From assembly GCA_963575745.1 (NCBI GenBank), contig CAUYUJ010012669.1:691501-755500 (forward strand): DNA of 64,000 nt. Direction: 5' to 3'. The stretch is from Prorocentrum cordatum. Taxonomy: Eukaryota > Sar > Dinophyceae > Prorocentrales > Prorocentraceae. Position numbers and translations under genes: made by a program. Under the pieces are notes generated by a model, which was not told the origin of the DNA, ran no database searches, and saw only the letters and a list, made by a program, of their open reading frames with translations. The number at the start of each line of letters is the position of its first letter. The stretch's first letter is position 1. This document shows, piece by piece, positions 42,761 through 54,629 of the stretch.

Positions 42761-43560
42761 GCGAGATGAATGTGTCGACGAACGTGTGGATGTGTTAGTC
42801 CGCCCTGGCTCCTGATCCGCCGTACTTTGGATGATTTTCCGACCTAAAATTGTATCGGAAAGCGACGCCAGAGGAGCCTCAAGGGCGGAGATCGACGCTC
42901 AAAGGGGCCTCAAAAGTAGGGCGGAAATTTCCGCCCTACTTTCGAAATCGCCCAAAGTAGGGCGGATCAGGAGTCAGGGCGGGGGGGGTACCAGTAGTCC
43001 GGGGCGGGGTACCTCCATTCCAGGGGAGAGATATTTGCAGTCCGGGAGAAGTACCTGCAGTCCAGGGGGGAACGCGTGTTTACGCGTCAACGCACGCGTG
43101 GATGTATTCTTGTGAGGGTATTTGTTGTCCGGGGGGGCACCTGTAGTCCAGGGGGAGGTACCTTTACTCCGGAGAGGGGTACGGTACGCGTAGTCCGGGG
43201 GAGGGGTACTTGTAGTTCGGTCCGAATCTTCACCGAAGTGATCCGGAGCTGAAGCTCGAGCTGTTTGGAGCGCATAGCTGGCCCAGAGCTGGTTGCAATC
43301 GAAACGTGTGGGACGCTCAATCAGCCCGAGCTCAAGATCCGACTGAGCTCCGGAGCGAGACGGGCCGACACGTGGCGCAGGGCGCACGGACGCGCCACGG
43401 AGTGTGACACGGGCGAACTAGGGGACGCGCCAAGGGACGTGTCAGGGGATGGAACGGGCACGGACTCGCCGCGGAACGGGCAGGGAAAGCGCCAGTCGGC
43501 AAGCCTGGGCACGCGACCGAGGACGAGCCAAGGGACGCGCCGAGGGGGGAAGGGCACACG
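42761..43560. other. Unassigned stretch with short GGGG-box repeats
   Basis: AGTCCGGGG(G/C)GAGGTACCTG-like units recur at 42980-43220, and a diverged GGACGCGCCA decamer patch at 43360-43440 resembles module C on the other strand. No gene recognised. Confidence 0.5.
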
Positions 43561-43735
43561 CCGTCCCGCTCTGGGGCGTTAGGAACCCTCTTGGTTTCAC
43601 GTTTGTCCCACCCTGGGGCGTCAGGAACCCACGTGGTTTCACGCTTGTCCCGCTTTGGGGCGTTAGGACCCCAAATGTTTTCACGCTTCTCCCGCTCTGG
43701 CGCGTTAGGGTCCCAATTGGTGTCACGCCTGGCCC
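43561..43735 (+). repeat. 42-bp tandem repeat, four copies
   Basis: GGGGCGTTAGGAACC-like motifs at about 43575, 43617, 43658 and 43700, each followed by GGTTTCACGCTTGTCCCGCT. The period of 42 bp equals 14 codons, so one frame reads a 14-residue cycle, with no other support for coding. Confidence 0.9.
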
Positions 43736-44190
43736 GGTTTATTCGAAAACCCTTGCAACAAGTTGTTGCGAAACCATTGGTTGTTATATGTTTTGGGGAC
43801 GTTCGCTGTTGACATCCCTGCGAAACCTTCAGATATTGGGGGTTCGGCATGCGTGCGCGACCACGCGCGCGCGTGGATTTCGTCCCGTTTTCGCAAAGGG
43901 CTCTTGCGACACCGCACGCGCAAGGGCGTCCGCATGAATTGGTTTTCGTAAGAATTTGCAACAGCGCGAACGCGAGAATCCCTGTTGCGAAATCATTGGT
44001 TTTTGTATGGTTGTGGGGAGCTCGATTTCGAAATCATTGCGAACCCTTGGAAGGATTTCGGCATGCGCGCGTACGCGCGCGTGTGCACTTCGTCCCTCTT
44101 TTGTGTTTCCGAGGGGTTGTTGAAATTGTTGATTTTTGATCAACGACTGCGCTCGCATAGTTTTCTCTGCAGAGGATGAAAGGCGGATCG
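43736..44190 (+). repeat. F modules, pair 1
   Basis: Two diverged 220-250 bp units containing GAAACCATTGGTTTT-like, TTTTGGGG...CTCGATTT, GATTTCGGCATGCGCGCG and TTGCGACA(G/C)CACGCGCGCA parts. Related units lie at 45.9-46.5, 47.3-47.5, 53.6-54.0 and 54.6-55.1 kb. Confidence 0.7.
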
Positions 44191-45451
44191 ATTGCGACTG
44201 CCTGGGATGCTACGAGTTCATATTCAGGATGGACGACTGCGCATAATCATAAACGAAAAACAATGCGAAACGTGTTTCGTTGATTCTGGGGGGGTGGAAG
44301 CATATCCTGATATTTGTTACAAGCGAGAACGAACAGCTTACAATCTATGTGGTACAACTCGCGCTGCACAATCTAGGCAGCGACGGGGCGGCGACGGCGA
44401 CCGCGGAGCCTCCAGACCGCCAGCCAGGCTCACACGACGCGCGGCGACGAGGCGGCGACGGGGCGGCAATGGCGAGCACGGGGCCGACAGACCGACAAAG
44501 TCCAGACGACGGGCGGCGACGAGGCAGCGACGGGGTGGCGACGACGAGCACGGAGCTGCCAGACAAATATTTAGGCCTAGATGGCGGGATGCGACGGAGC
44601 GGCGACGAGGAACGCAGAGTCGCCATACCGTCATGCAGAGCCAGTTATTCAGAAGGAAGCTGCGACGCGAACGAACACACGCGTACGCACTACTTACACC
44701 GTAACATAACATGTCATAGTGTTGTTGAGTTGTGCGGTATACAAGAGAGGATTTGGACGTATCACAAAATGTCATAACATAGCGGAATGTAGCATAACAG
44801 AAGAGAACATAGCATATCATAACGCAATATGTATGTATACATATATGTATGTATATATGTACGTGTGTATTTGTACATGTATATGTACATACAACCATAT
44901 ACAATGTACACATATAAGTTTAAGCTAGATTCGAGCATGGTTGATTCAATATTTGATCTGAACAAGAAACGATATCAACGACCGATTCCGACTTAACGGC
45001 GCCCAATTACACGCGACGTACGAGGCGAGGTCAGGTTGCCCACAAAAACAAAGAGGCGCAGCAACGACCCATTGGACGACGCATCAAGCGTGACAGGCGT
45101 CAAGTCGTTACGCTGTCCACCCAGAACAGAACGTAACATACTTGAGCATACGACAATTGAAAGTTACCACGTAAAACAAAATTGAATAGCGTAGAGTACA
45201 GCAGCGGCCGATTTAATGCGACTTGCCAAACGCAACATGCGAGCCGACGCGAGGCTGGCCACAAGAACGAAGCGACGCAACAACGACCGATTGGACGACA
45301 TACCAGGTACCACGACTTCACGTCACCCTTCCAGAGCAAAACACAAGAAACCAGCTTCACATGGGCTTGCCCGCGTGGGCCCCAGGCAGCTTGTTTCCAG
45401 CAGCTTCATGTTATGAAATCCACGTGGTGCAGTCTACACGGTGCAATTAAT
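44191..45451. other. Unassigned stretch
   Basis: GGCGGCGACG-type repeats at 44380-44620, CATAAC and TATGTATGTATA repeats at 44700-44915, then unclassified DNA with a GACTTGCC...CAACATGCGAGCC region. No gene recognised. Confidence 0.5.
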
Positions 45452-45900
45452 TTCTGCTCGCACTGCGTTGTCAATTCCAGTGCCCTCGAAGTCATCCCCA
45501 CCCACCTGCAAGTTTGTCTGCGAAACCCATGCGGCGGCGATTCCCATGAATCCTTGGCGTTGGTTGGTGCATCTCTGCGGCCGCGCTGGCAGGCGCATGC
45601 GCGCGCAGCGGCCAGATTTTTTGGCGCGACCGACGCGGCCGCGGTGGCGCTGACTGCTGTGCTCTTCCCAGCGGACACATCAGTGCGAGTCGGCGACTTG
45701 GGTGGGCGCGGTACCATGGGAACGCCGACAACGGTAGACGCGACGATGATGGCGGCGACGCTGGCGACGATGCTGATCACGCCGACGGCGATGACAGCGC
45801 CCTCGCGTCGGCGGTGAAGTTGTTGGAAGAAGTTCGACGCACGCGCGCGGCCGACGCGCGAGAGTGGCCCGCGGGGTATTATTACACACAAGTCCCCCAC
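45452..45900 (+). repeat. G block copy 2
   Basis: Same parts as G copy 1, ending with the acidic-frame stretch and CTCGCGTCGGCGGTGAAG. A (CCA)n run follows at 45898-45916. Confidence 0.75.
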
Positions 45901-45929
45901 CACCACCACCACCACCCAGCACGCGCGCG

Positions 45930-46540
45930 TGGGCTTTCGAATGATTCTCGCTTTTTTGGCAGAATTTAATGACCACGTTGACGAGCCGATGGTTTTTTTC
46001 CCGGGAATCGCAGAAGCGCGAGCGCAGGCAGCATTGATGAATGATGTTGCAAAACCATGAGCTTCTGTATGTTGCCGGATCACTCGGTTTTGAATCTCCT
46101 GCGAAAACGGAGGCGTTTCAAACATTCCGGCACGCGCGCGCGCGACGACGCGCGCGCGCGCATTTCGCGCATTTATTGCTATGGAGTTCTTGCGACAGCA
46201 CGCGCGCATAGGCGATCTGGCGACTGCGACATGCTCGCGCGAGAGGCGCGCCAGGTAGCGCGCGGTGGAATTTTTGAAAAACGCAAATTGGTTATGTGCA
46301 GAATTTACCGGAGCGCAAGCGCAAGCTTCTTCTTTTTGAAATTCTCTCTGGATGCCACGTGTTTTTGCGTGCGTTCGGGGCGTTCCATTTTGCGATCCCG
46401 GCGAACCTGCGGTTTTTGAAGGATTAGGCACGCGCGCACGTTGCGCCCCATTTCTTGCTTGGGATTTTCGATGTCCGGAGATTTCTGATAAACGAGCGCG
46501 CGCGCGTAGCATTTGATGCAGAGGGCAAGGGGGGGGCTGC
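45930..46540 (+). repeat. F modules, pair 2
   Basis: Two diverged units with CGCAGAAGCGCGAGCGCAGG- and CGGAGCGCAAGCGCAAGC-like starts and CACGCGCGCGCGCGACGACG in the middle of the first. Confidence 0.65.
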
Positions 46541-46679
46541 CGGCCCCCCTGGGATGGCGTGAGTTCATTTTTCGACGCGGCGGACGATGGGGGAGAAACG
46601 TGCGTAGATTGCAATGCGCGAAAGGGCCTCGTTAAGTCCGGGGGGGGGCGGAAGGTGGAGTCTTGATTTTTTAGACACG

Positions 46680-47230
46680 TGGCGCGATTCACCCTGCCAG
46701 AGTTGCCGACCCTGGCGACGGCGATTGCGACGACTGCTCGGAACCGGCCGGCGCGTCGCCGCGGCCGCGCGAGCGCGCTCGCAGGGCGGCCGCCTAGTCC
46801 GGCGCGACCGACGCGACCGCGGCGGCGCTGGCCGCCAGGGACTCCCTAGCGCGCCTCGCAGGCCGCGCCGACGCGCCGGCACTTCAGCGCGAGTTGGCGA
46901 CTCGGGCGGGCAATGCATCGCGGCGACGTCGACAACGGCAGACACGACGATGATGACGAGGGTTGCGCCGCGGGCGACGACGACGACGACGACGACGACG
47001 GCCAGGCAACCGACGGCGCCGATGTTGACCGCGCCGATGACGATGATAGTTCGCCCACGCGTCGGCGATGAAGCTTTTTGGACAGATTCCGACGGGCGCG
47101 AGCGGCCCGCGCAGAGCAATTCGACGGGGGTCGCGCCCCCCGCCCCGCCACGCCCACCCCGCGTAGACCCCGCAGCAGGCGCGCGAGGCGCTCGAATGAT
47201 GCCGACGCGCCCGCGCGAGCGTTCGAGTGA
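46680..47230 (+). repeat. G block copy 3
   Basis: Contains GGCGATTGCGACGACTGCTC, CGCGGCCGCGC and a run of (GAC)n at 46976-46998 inside the acidic-frame stretch; that frame stops earlier here. Confidence 0.75.
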
Positions 47231-47289
47231 TATCGACGCGCGTTGTCGCCGGGCCCGCTCGGTCGCGCCGGGCGAGATTGCCGGGCAAT

Positions 47290-47530
47290 TCATGGCTGCC
47301 CGAAGGATTCGCAGAGGCGCGCGCGCAGCCCACCATTGAAAACCGCGCTGCGAAGCCACTCTACAGTTCCACTTATTTCGGGGGCCTCGATCGTAAAATC
47401 TGGAAGAAACCGATTTGTTCGAAGAGTTCTAGCACGCGCGCGCGACGACGCGACGCGCGCGCATGTCGCCACTTTCGGCAATTAGTTCATGGAACACCGA
47501 TCACTTGCGACGCGCGAGCGCGCGCATGGC
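47290..47530 (+). repeat. F module, single
   Basis: Begins CATGGCTGCCCGAAGGATTCG and contains the CACGCGCGCGCGACGACGCG palindrome-like centre. Confidence 0.65.
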
Positions 47531-47744
47531 ACGATCTGAACGGGGCGAGACGAGGTCGGAAGGGGGCGCGACAGGGGCGACGCGGACCTCGCAGCTTGGG
47601 CCCCGCCGCCAGCCCAAACGGCAAGCGCGCGTCGGGCGCGGCCCCGCGCGCGCTCGGATGCCCGCGCTTCGTCCTCGCACTGCTCGCGGGCCCCCGGCAC
47701 GGCGAGTGCGTCGACAGCGTCTTGGTCGCGCCAGGGGCGCGCGT

Positions 47745-48340
47745 AGGTTGCGCCCTCAGCCGCCGCGAACACTACCGCCTCCTACAAGTTGCGCCATAGC
47801 TTGCGCCCTCGACCGCCGACAATAAAACCGCCTCCTATAAGTTGCGCCATAGGTTGGGCCCTCTGGGGCCGACAATAAAACCGCCTCCTATAAGTTGCGC
47901 CATAGCTCGCGCCCTCCGCGGCCGAGAATAACACCGTTTCCTATTCGTTGCGCCACAGGTTGTGCCCTAAACCGCCTCCAATTGGTTGCGCCACCATAGG
48001 CTGCGCCCTCGGCAGCCGCGGGCAATACCGCCTCCGATCGGTTGCGCCGCGGGGTGCGCTCTCGGCGGCCGAGAACAAATCGCTTCCTATCGGTTGCGCC
48101 ATAGGTCGCGTCCTCGGCCGCCGAGAAGACTGTCTCCGGCCGGTTGCGCCATGGGTTGGGTCTTCTGTGGTCGAGAATCAAACCGTCTCGTATTGGTTGC
48201 GCCATAGGTTGCGCCCTCGGCCGCCGAGAATAAAACCGCCTCCGATCGGTTGCGCCGCAGGGCGCGCCCTCGGCGGCCGAGAACAAGCCGTTTCCTATCG
48301 GCTGCACCGTGGGTCGCACCGTCTGCCGCCGACCAGTTGG
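47745..48340 (+). repeat. 53-bp tandem repeat, about eleven copies
   Basis: GTTGCGCCATAGGTTGCGCC followed by CTCGGCCGCCGAGAATAAAA and CCGCCTCCTAT recurs at about 47788, 47841, 47894, 47946, 47987, 48041, 48090, 48140, 48197, 48248 and 48298. Each unit has a GGCCGCCGAG-type inverted-repeat core. Confidence 0.9.
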
Positions 48341-48649
48341 TTCAGTTCAGTTCATTCCAGTCCAGCCCAGCCCCGCCCAGCCCAGTCCGATTTGCCTCGC
48401 GAGGAACAAATTCGGGCCACGCCCGACATGAACGCCAGGGCAGAGTCGCACGCAAGTCGCGCTACCCCAGGGGGGGCAGATAACACCCCGGGTCGGCGAG
48501 GGGTCGACATGTCTAGTTCGGAGAATTCTTATGTTGGGCACACTGCGGCGCAATCTACGTCGCGCAGCCCACGCGGCGCGGCGCAACATGCACGCTTCCA
48601 TCCGCTGCGCAAGCCACGCGGCGCAGACAAAGCAGTGCAATCTACGCAG
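48341..48649. other. Unassigned stretch with GCGCAATCTACG repeats
   Basis: CAGCCCAGCCCCGCCCAG short repeats, then CGGCGCAATCTACGTCGCGC units related to the GTGGTGCAATCTA family. Confidence 0.5.
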
Positions 48650-49100
48650 TGCCATTCACCAACGCTCAACCTGAAGTCGTCAACTCCACTGCCCGCGGAA
48701 TCCCCCCGCGCACTCGCCCGCATTTTGGCTTGCAAGACCCATTCGGAGGCGATTGCGACGGGTGCTTGGCGTTGGCTGGTGCGCTTCCGCGGCCGCGCCA
48801 GCCCGCCCGTGCGCGCGCAGCGGCTTAGTCTGGCCGCGGCGGCGCTGGCCGCTGGGTGCATCCCAGCGGGCGCTTCGGCGCGGGTCGGCGACTTGGGCGA
48901 GCGCGGCGTCATGGCGACGTCGACAGCGGTAGACGCCACGATGATAGTAGCGATGTTGGCGGCGATGTTGACAACGACGATGGCGCGGCCAGCGACGGCG
49001 CCAATGCTGATCGCGCCGAAGACGATGACGGCGCCCTCGCGTCGGAAGTGAAGGTTTCGGAAGGGAGTTCGGCGCGCGGCGCGAGAGGCCCGCCGGGCAA
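48650..49100 (+). repeat. G block copy 4
   Basis: The clearest G copy; the acidic frame is open from 48856 to 49110 (84 codons). It abuts the 5' region of LINE-2. Confidence 0.8.
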
Positions 49101-49278
49101 AATTCAATAGAAATGTCGAAGACGCACCGTTGTTCTAAGGATTCGCAAGATCGCGACGCCAGCGCACCTGAGCGGCCCCAGAAGTTCGAGGAGAGGCAAG
49201 AAAGCGATTCGACAATATCACGATGAAAACGAGCAAACTCAGAACGTTGATCCACGAGGTGCGGGATGGGGGCGGAGG

Positions 49279-50340
49279 ATGCGAAGGGGCCGACCACGAT
49301 CCTGCAGGAGTAAGTGGAGGAGATGGAGATGGACCTCACGAACACGCGCCTTGACACGGGGGATTCTGTCACGGAGGAGAGGGCAAGGGACATGGTTGCG
49401 GAGATGGTTGAGGGGGGAGACAGAGGAACACTGCGCAGCGGGAGCGCCCGATGGAAGCAGCCCAGAAGGACGCGGGGGGGGAGTCGAGGGAGTTGCAGGT
49501 CATCGCGGGCGTCTCGAAAGATGAGGAGGGCCAAGAGGACACCATCGAATAGGCGATGGGGGCGCGCAAGGAGCGCAGGCGCGGAGCAGAAGTGCACAAC
49601 AATCATTGCCTCCATAGGTCCATCGAGGACTGGTGTCGCGCAGTTCCGCTCTATTGCGGCGAAGATCGGCTTCCTCAAGAAAGTCCATGGCATGGGCGCG
49701 AAGTGGGCGAGCTGAAGTACAATGAAGTTCAAGTGCGATGGTAAATTTGAAGAACGAGCCAGCAGATCAAAGGGGCGCTGCATGAGGAACAGGGGCGCGA
49801 GCTCAAAGATATAGAAATCACTTGGAAAGCGCAGGTGGTGGAGACGAAAGGCAAAGCAGCGGCGCGGATGGATAATGGAACCATGAAGCGCAAGGGCGCG
49901 GGTCTCACGGCGCAGCGCGCGACCGAGGATTTCACGGAGGATTGGGGGGGCAGTCGGAGCCCGGATAGCACGTGGCAGGTTCGGAAGCAAAATGCGCGGA
50001 GAAGCAACATTTTGGCATCCTGAAGGGCCCGCGCAGCGCACGCAGAATACCGCTGTTTCGGGCCAGCGCTTCATAGCGCATGGGCGGGGCGCAGGTCGGG
50101 GGAAGGGAAAATATGCCAGTGCGGACGGCGGACTGCCCGCAGGCATAGCCGCGGCCATGCGACATCAGCCACAAACGTGCAATGAAACGCGCGAGCTCCA
50201 GAGACAAAAGTTGGATGTTGGGGGCTGCGAGAATGCGGCGTCATTGGCAATGCCGGGTAGACAAAAATTGCATTCTACACGCGGCGGCCCAGAGGCGCAG
50301 CCAGCTCCACAGACGCGCAAGCTGATCTGATTTTATGCCA
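49279..50340 (+). pseudogene. LINE-2 N-terminal region (broken)
   Basis: Short frames such as 49314-49715 (EMEMDLTNTRLDTGDSVTEE, charged and probably helical) and 49992-50330 (FIAHGRGAGRGKGKYA) lie where an N-terminal region of the polyprotein is expected. I do not recognise a domain; assignment is by position and lack of other repeats. Confidence 0.4.
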
Positions 50341-50360
50341 AGAACGCGCAGGTTTTTAAG

Positions 50361-51045
50361 GTGGAGGCGCGATTTCAGGAGCTCGCTGCAGAACTGGATT
50401 TGTTCGATGGCAGCCACGCTACATTCGTCAGTGAGAGTTGGCGGGGGGACAGAGAGGAGCTAATCGAGACTTCGAGGGGGCGTCTGTTCATGGGATCTGG
50501 GGGCAGTGGCAGCCGCCAGGGGGGGCGGAACATTCCCGGACAAGAGGCGGGCCGGCAGCGCGCGGGCAATTTCCACGCGCGACAAACGATCTTGCTGGGC
50601 AAAGTTCGTCATGGGCAGGCGATGTTTTCGACTGGCGTAAGTATACGCGCCGCGCAGCTGGGGGGGCGATGCAGAGGTCGAGCGAGCACGCGAGAAATTA
50701 TTTGAGCTGGAGAGGGAGGCGGGGAAACATAGCCATATTTGGATCACAGGAGGCGACGCAGCGGTCGGCAGGAGCAGCGGGCTTGGATCACGAGCTGTTT
50801 GGAAACGCGGCATAGGCCGCCGGCATGGGCGGGGATCGCGCTTTACTTTTCGGGCAGCCTCGGAGAGAACAGCGATCGCGAACGCGCGTTCCCTGAAGAC
50901 GGCATCCAGGACCTGGGCGCGCGCGCAGAAGAATCGCATGAGATTTATTTCCGCGCGGACACGAGCGCAATGGGGACGAGAGGAGACGCGGAGACCAATG
51001 GGGGCATGGGCTTAGGAGCGGATCACCGACGCGTAAAATTAACAC
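50361..51045 (+). pseudogene. LINE-2 endonuclease domain remnants
   Basis: The frame from 50361 carries FVSESWRGDREE and GRLFMGSG, matching the Glu-bearing motif and the strand after it in endonuclease/exonuclease/phosphatase domains of dinoflagellate LINEs. Another frame near 50731 reads HIWITGGDAAVGRS, where the usual G-D-F-N is G-D-A-A, then RFISARTRAQ in the place of Q-I-D-F. About 51018 reads GLGADHRRVKL, the closing D-H motif, intact. Frames differ between the pieces. I identify the family by motif order only. Confidence 0.65.
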
Positions 51046-51654
51046 CCCTTGTCCCAAGCGCTGCCATGCCAGGGAGAACTCAACGCGAACGCCCTCGCGC
51101 CATAAGGCGCGCCGTTGGTGCCATCGCGTTCGAGCGCGCAGTGGATGCACCCTTGAAGGGCGCATCAGGCAGTGCTGGCGCGCTGGGACAGCGCGGCGGG
51201 CGCCCGCAACGTCGCTGCGCGCAGTTCGAGGGGCGCTACCACGGAGAGCGCGGACAAGAGGAAAGTCAGAGAGAAAAGCGGAACGCAAACCAATCCCAAG
51301 ATTCGGAATTTCATCGGAGAACGGAAAGCAGCCCAGGCACATCAAGGAGTTTGCATGCATCGGCCACAGCAGGACATCAGCACAGATTTTCAGGAGGAGT
51401 TGCGGTCTTGTCAATGTTCTCGCAAGCAGGAGCGGATTGCCACCATCTTGGACACGCAGACCGGATTGGGCAAATTTGCCGGCATCGAGAAGAACGACCA
51501 CAGTGCGATTGACACGCGTGAAAGACAGTAGCGGACATGCGCGCGCTGACAGGCAAGGCATTGCGGATATTGTCGCGTCTTTGAACAGCGATTTGCATGC
51601 AGACCAGGACAAACACAATTTACGCGGCGATGTGGATGCGGACGCGAACGCAAC

Positions 51655-52711
51655 AGTTAGCACCCTTCCGGCGAGAGTTCCTGAAGTGACGGGCCGGGCG
51701 AGGATAATGAGAAAGGAAAAGCCGTTGATGTTTCAAACATCGCGGCTGAGATGTTCAAAAGTGGCGAGGGGGTACCACTTGGAAGTGGTTGCTGCTGTCT
51801 TCGCGGCGACCCCCACCGACGGTCAGACAGCGCCAGAAGCATGGCAGAGCACGTGCGTTGGGGCGATTCTGAAGGAGGGGGATCCGCATACGCCTTCGGA
51901 TGACATGCCAGTTTCAACATTGCCTATCCAGTACAAGCTTTTCAGCACGGCGCTACATTCCCGGTCGTTGCCTTTCCTTCAAGCAGAACGTCACCGTGAC
52001 CAGGTTGGCTTTTGAAAGGGTTATAGTTGCGACGACCACTCGTTGATAATGTTTCTGCTGCGCGAGAAGATGTTCGAATTCAACGAATCGCGGGCTGTCG
52101 CTGTAGACATTGACGAAGCATTTGACACCCTGCGGCGTTCCTTCGCGCGGCAAGCTTCCAAGGAGGCGCGCGCAGGCGCCGACGCGCTCGCGCGGCGAGC
52201 AGGAAGGGCGAGCGCCGCCTCGAACCGGGAAAGCCGCCATTTCGCGATCGACCCGGGATCGAAGCAAGGGGGCCCCATGAGACCGACCTCGTCTGACGCA
52301 GCGTTGCAGCAAGTCGCGAGAGAGCATAAGGCGGGGCGGCGGTCGAATAATTTTGGCGCAAACGCGAGCGGGGATTCTTTGACAAACTTTCGTTTTGCTG
52401 GCGACCTCTCGCAGTTGGGCGCTACCCGCGCGCTGGCGAGACGCATGCTGAAGGACGTCGCTCGCGAGGCAGCCGAAGCCGGACTCGATCTGCACATGGG
52501 CAAAACAAGAATCTTGTCAAATGTCATGCTCAGACGTGGAATGCTGAGACAGCCGCAGGTTGCTGTTGGGATGGGGAATGCCGAGGTGCTTTCATTCTCA
52601 GACAGCACTGGGCACTTGGGCCAATTCACGTGCACGGAAGATTCCCACGACGCTGAAATAGGACACCGGATCGAGCGTGGATGGGCAGTTGTTTGGGAAG
52701 TTCCACTCTGA
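51655..52711 (+). pseudogene. LINE-2 reverse transcriptase
   Basis: KGKAVDVSNIAAEMFKSGE (about 51715-51771, one frame) is followed in the frame of 51437-52015 by AWQSTCVGAILKEGDPHTPS and LPIQYKLFS...DQVGF. An in-frame TGA (52013-52015) interrupts it; the same frame then continues KGYSCDDHSLIM. Motif A is VAVDIDEAFDTL, motif B region is GSKQGGPMRP, and the catalytic box reads FAGD (52394-52405), where the first Asp of the usual FADD is Gly. GLDLHMGKTRILSN follows. Loss of that Asp and the stop make it inactive. Frame ends at 52711. Confidence 0.85.
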
Positions 52712-52741
52712 GTTGCGTGGGAAGCATGGTTCTCTACGCCC

Positions 52742-53215
52742 CTACGCCCCAGGCTGAAGTTCTTTGATTATGTTGTTACTGCTACGATTATGCATGGAAG
52801 CGGCTGCTTGACCATGACCGTTGAGAGGGAACCTTGCCCACTGACTGAGAGACGGCGAATGCTGCGAAATATCATGAAAACCCCATGGCGTCGCTTGCCA
52901 AACGCGATGGATCTGGAGCACTGGGTGGACTGGAAACGAGGGCCACTGACAAGGCAGGAGGCGCTTTTCATCGCGCTGGGAACGCAAGGGCGCGATCAAG
53001 GGTAGAATCCAGAACGCAGCGGATGGACGACGGGCGAAATTGTCGTTGGAGCGGGAGCCCGCGGGGTGCAGAGCCCGAAGGGGCCCGTGCAAAAGGTGGG
53101 CGGACTGGCATCATATCACGCCTTCATGCACAAGTCAGCGATCTGGGCGCCCGCGAGAAACCGGCTGGAGGCCGCGCGCCGGCGGCCCCCCATGGGCGCG
53201 GGGGCGGGCCCCCGC
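52742..53215 (+). pseudogene. LINE-2 C-terminal region
   Basis: The frame 52790-53005 reads HGSGCLTMT...RRRMLRNIMKTPWRRL...LEHWVDWKRGPLTR, the conserved post-RT region of this LINE lineage. Another frame from about 53066 gives ARRGPCKRWADW, matching the R-G-R-P-x-x-R-W-x-D box near the C terminus. The CT tract begins at about 53225. Confidence 0.75.
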
Positions 53216-53222
53216 ATGCCGC

Positions 53223-53530
<308 letters not shown>

Positions 53531-53559
53531 CTCTCTCTTTCGCGGGGGCGCGAGCGCAT

Positions 53560-54060
53560 TTTTTGTTTGAAAACTGTCGTTCCGGAACCAGATGTTTCAG
53601 ATGGTTTGGGGGCACTCGAACTTGAATTCTTTGAGAACCCCCTGGTGTTTGTAGGGTTTCGGCATGCGCGCGCGACGAGGCGCGCGTGCACTTGGCATTT
53701 TCTCGCACGGGGGACTCCCGCGACAGCGCGCGCGCAAGGGCGTTCGAACGATTCCGACATGCGCGCACGAAGCCCGTTTGGTCGCATGTTAAGAGAATGT
53801 TGAGAAGCCCATGGTTTCTTAAGTATTTGCAAGAGCGCGAGCGCAAGCGGTGTTTTTGTTGAATCCACGTGTTTGATATGTTATTTTGGCACTCGATTTT
53901 CAAACCCGTGCGAACCCCTATGTGTTTTTTGTCTGAAGGATTCCAGCATGCGCGCGCGGCGACGCGCGCGCGCACTTCGTCTGATTTGTTGCAAGGGATC
54001 TTTCACAGCTCGTGATAACGAGCGCGCGCGCATAATATCTTTTAGCGCAGGATGACGGCG
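53560..54060 (+). repeat. F modules, pair 3
   Basis: Two units, each with GCGCGAGCGCA, a TTTGGGG/TTTTGGC...CTCGA part, GGCATGCGCGCG and the GCGCGCGGCGACGCGCGCGC-like centre. Confidence 0.7.
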
Positions 54061-54224
54061 GGGTCGATGCCTGTCTGCCGGGGATGGCCCGAGTTCATAT
54101 TCAGGGTGGGCGATGGGGCAGCATCGCACGTAAATCATAACATTAAAAAGGGGGTAGATAACCCCGGGGTGGTGGAATCTATTTTTTTCAGAAAAGAGAA
54201 CCTCTGCTGTGCAATTACTTTCTG

Positions 54225-54600
54225 TTCGCAGCGAGTCGCCCGCCCCACTGCTCGCGCAATCGCCCCGCCCGCTCATCCCCAACTAGATTTGCAGGACCCG
54301 CGCGGCGGCGATTGCGATGAGTGCTTGGGGTTGGCTCGCGCATCTCCGCGGCCGCGCTGGCCCGCGCATGCTCGCGCGCGCGGCGGCCAGACTGTCCGGC
54401 GCGACCGACGCGGCCGCGGCGACGATGACAACGACGACGGCAAGGCCAGCGACAGCGCCGACACTGACCGCGCCGACGACGACGGAAGCGCCCTCGCGTC
54501 GGCGATGAAGGTTTTGGACGGTGGCCCGCGCGGCACGATTCGACGCGGATCGCGCCCCCCCCCGGGCACCCGCGCAAGGGCGTTCGGAGGATTTCGACGC
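54225..54600 (+). repeat. G block copy 5
   Basis: Begins CAGCGAGTCGCCCGCCCCAC, contains GCTTGGGGTTGGCTCGCGCA and CGCGGCCGCG, and ends with the acidic-frame stretch before GCGTCGGCGATGAAGG. Confidence 0.75.
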
Positions 54601-54629
54601 GCGGCGCGAGGGGCCCGCCTGGCCGAACA

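Larger units (their letters stand above)
49112..53215 (+). mobile_element. LINE-2: decayed non-LTR retroelement
   Basis: Recognisable in order: helical N-terminal region (from about 49279), endonuclease remnants (about 50361-51045), RT (about 51655-52711) and a C-terminal region (to about 53215), followed at once by a CT tract. It belongs to a different lineage from LINE-1, judged by its YSCDDH, KQGGPM and LDLHMGKTRILSN motifs. Many frameshifts and stops show it is dead. The 5' limit is a guess. Confidence 0.8.
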
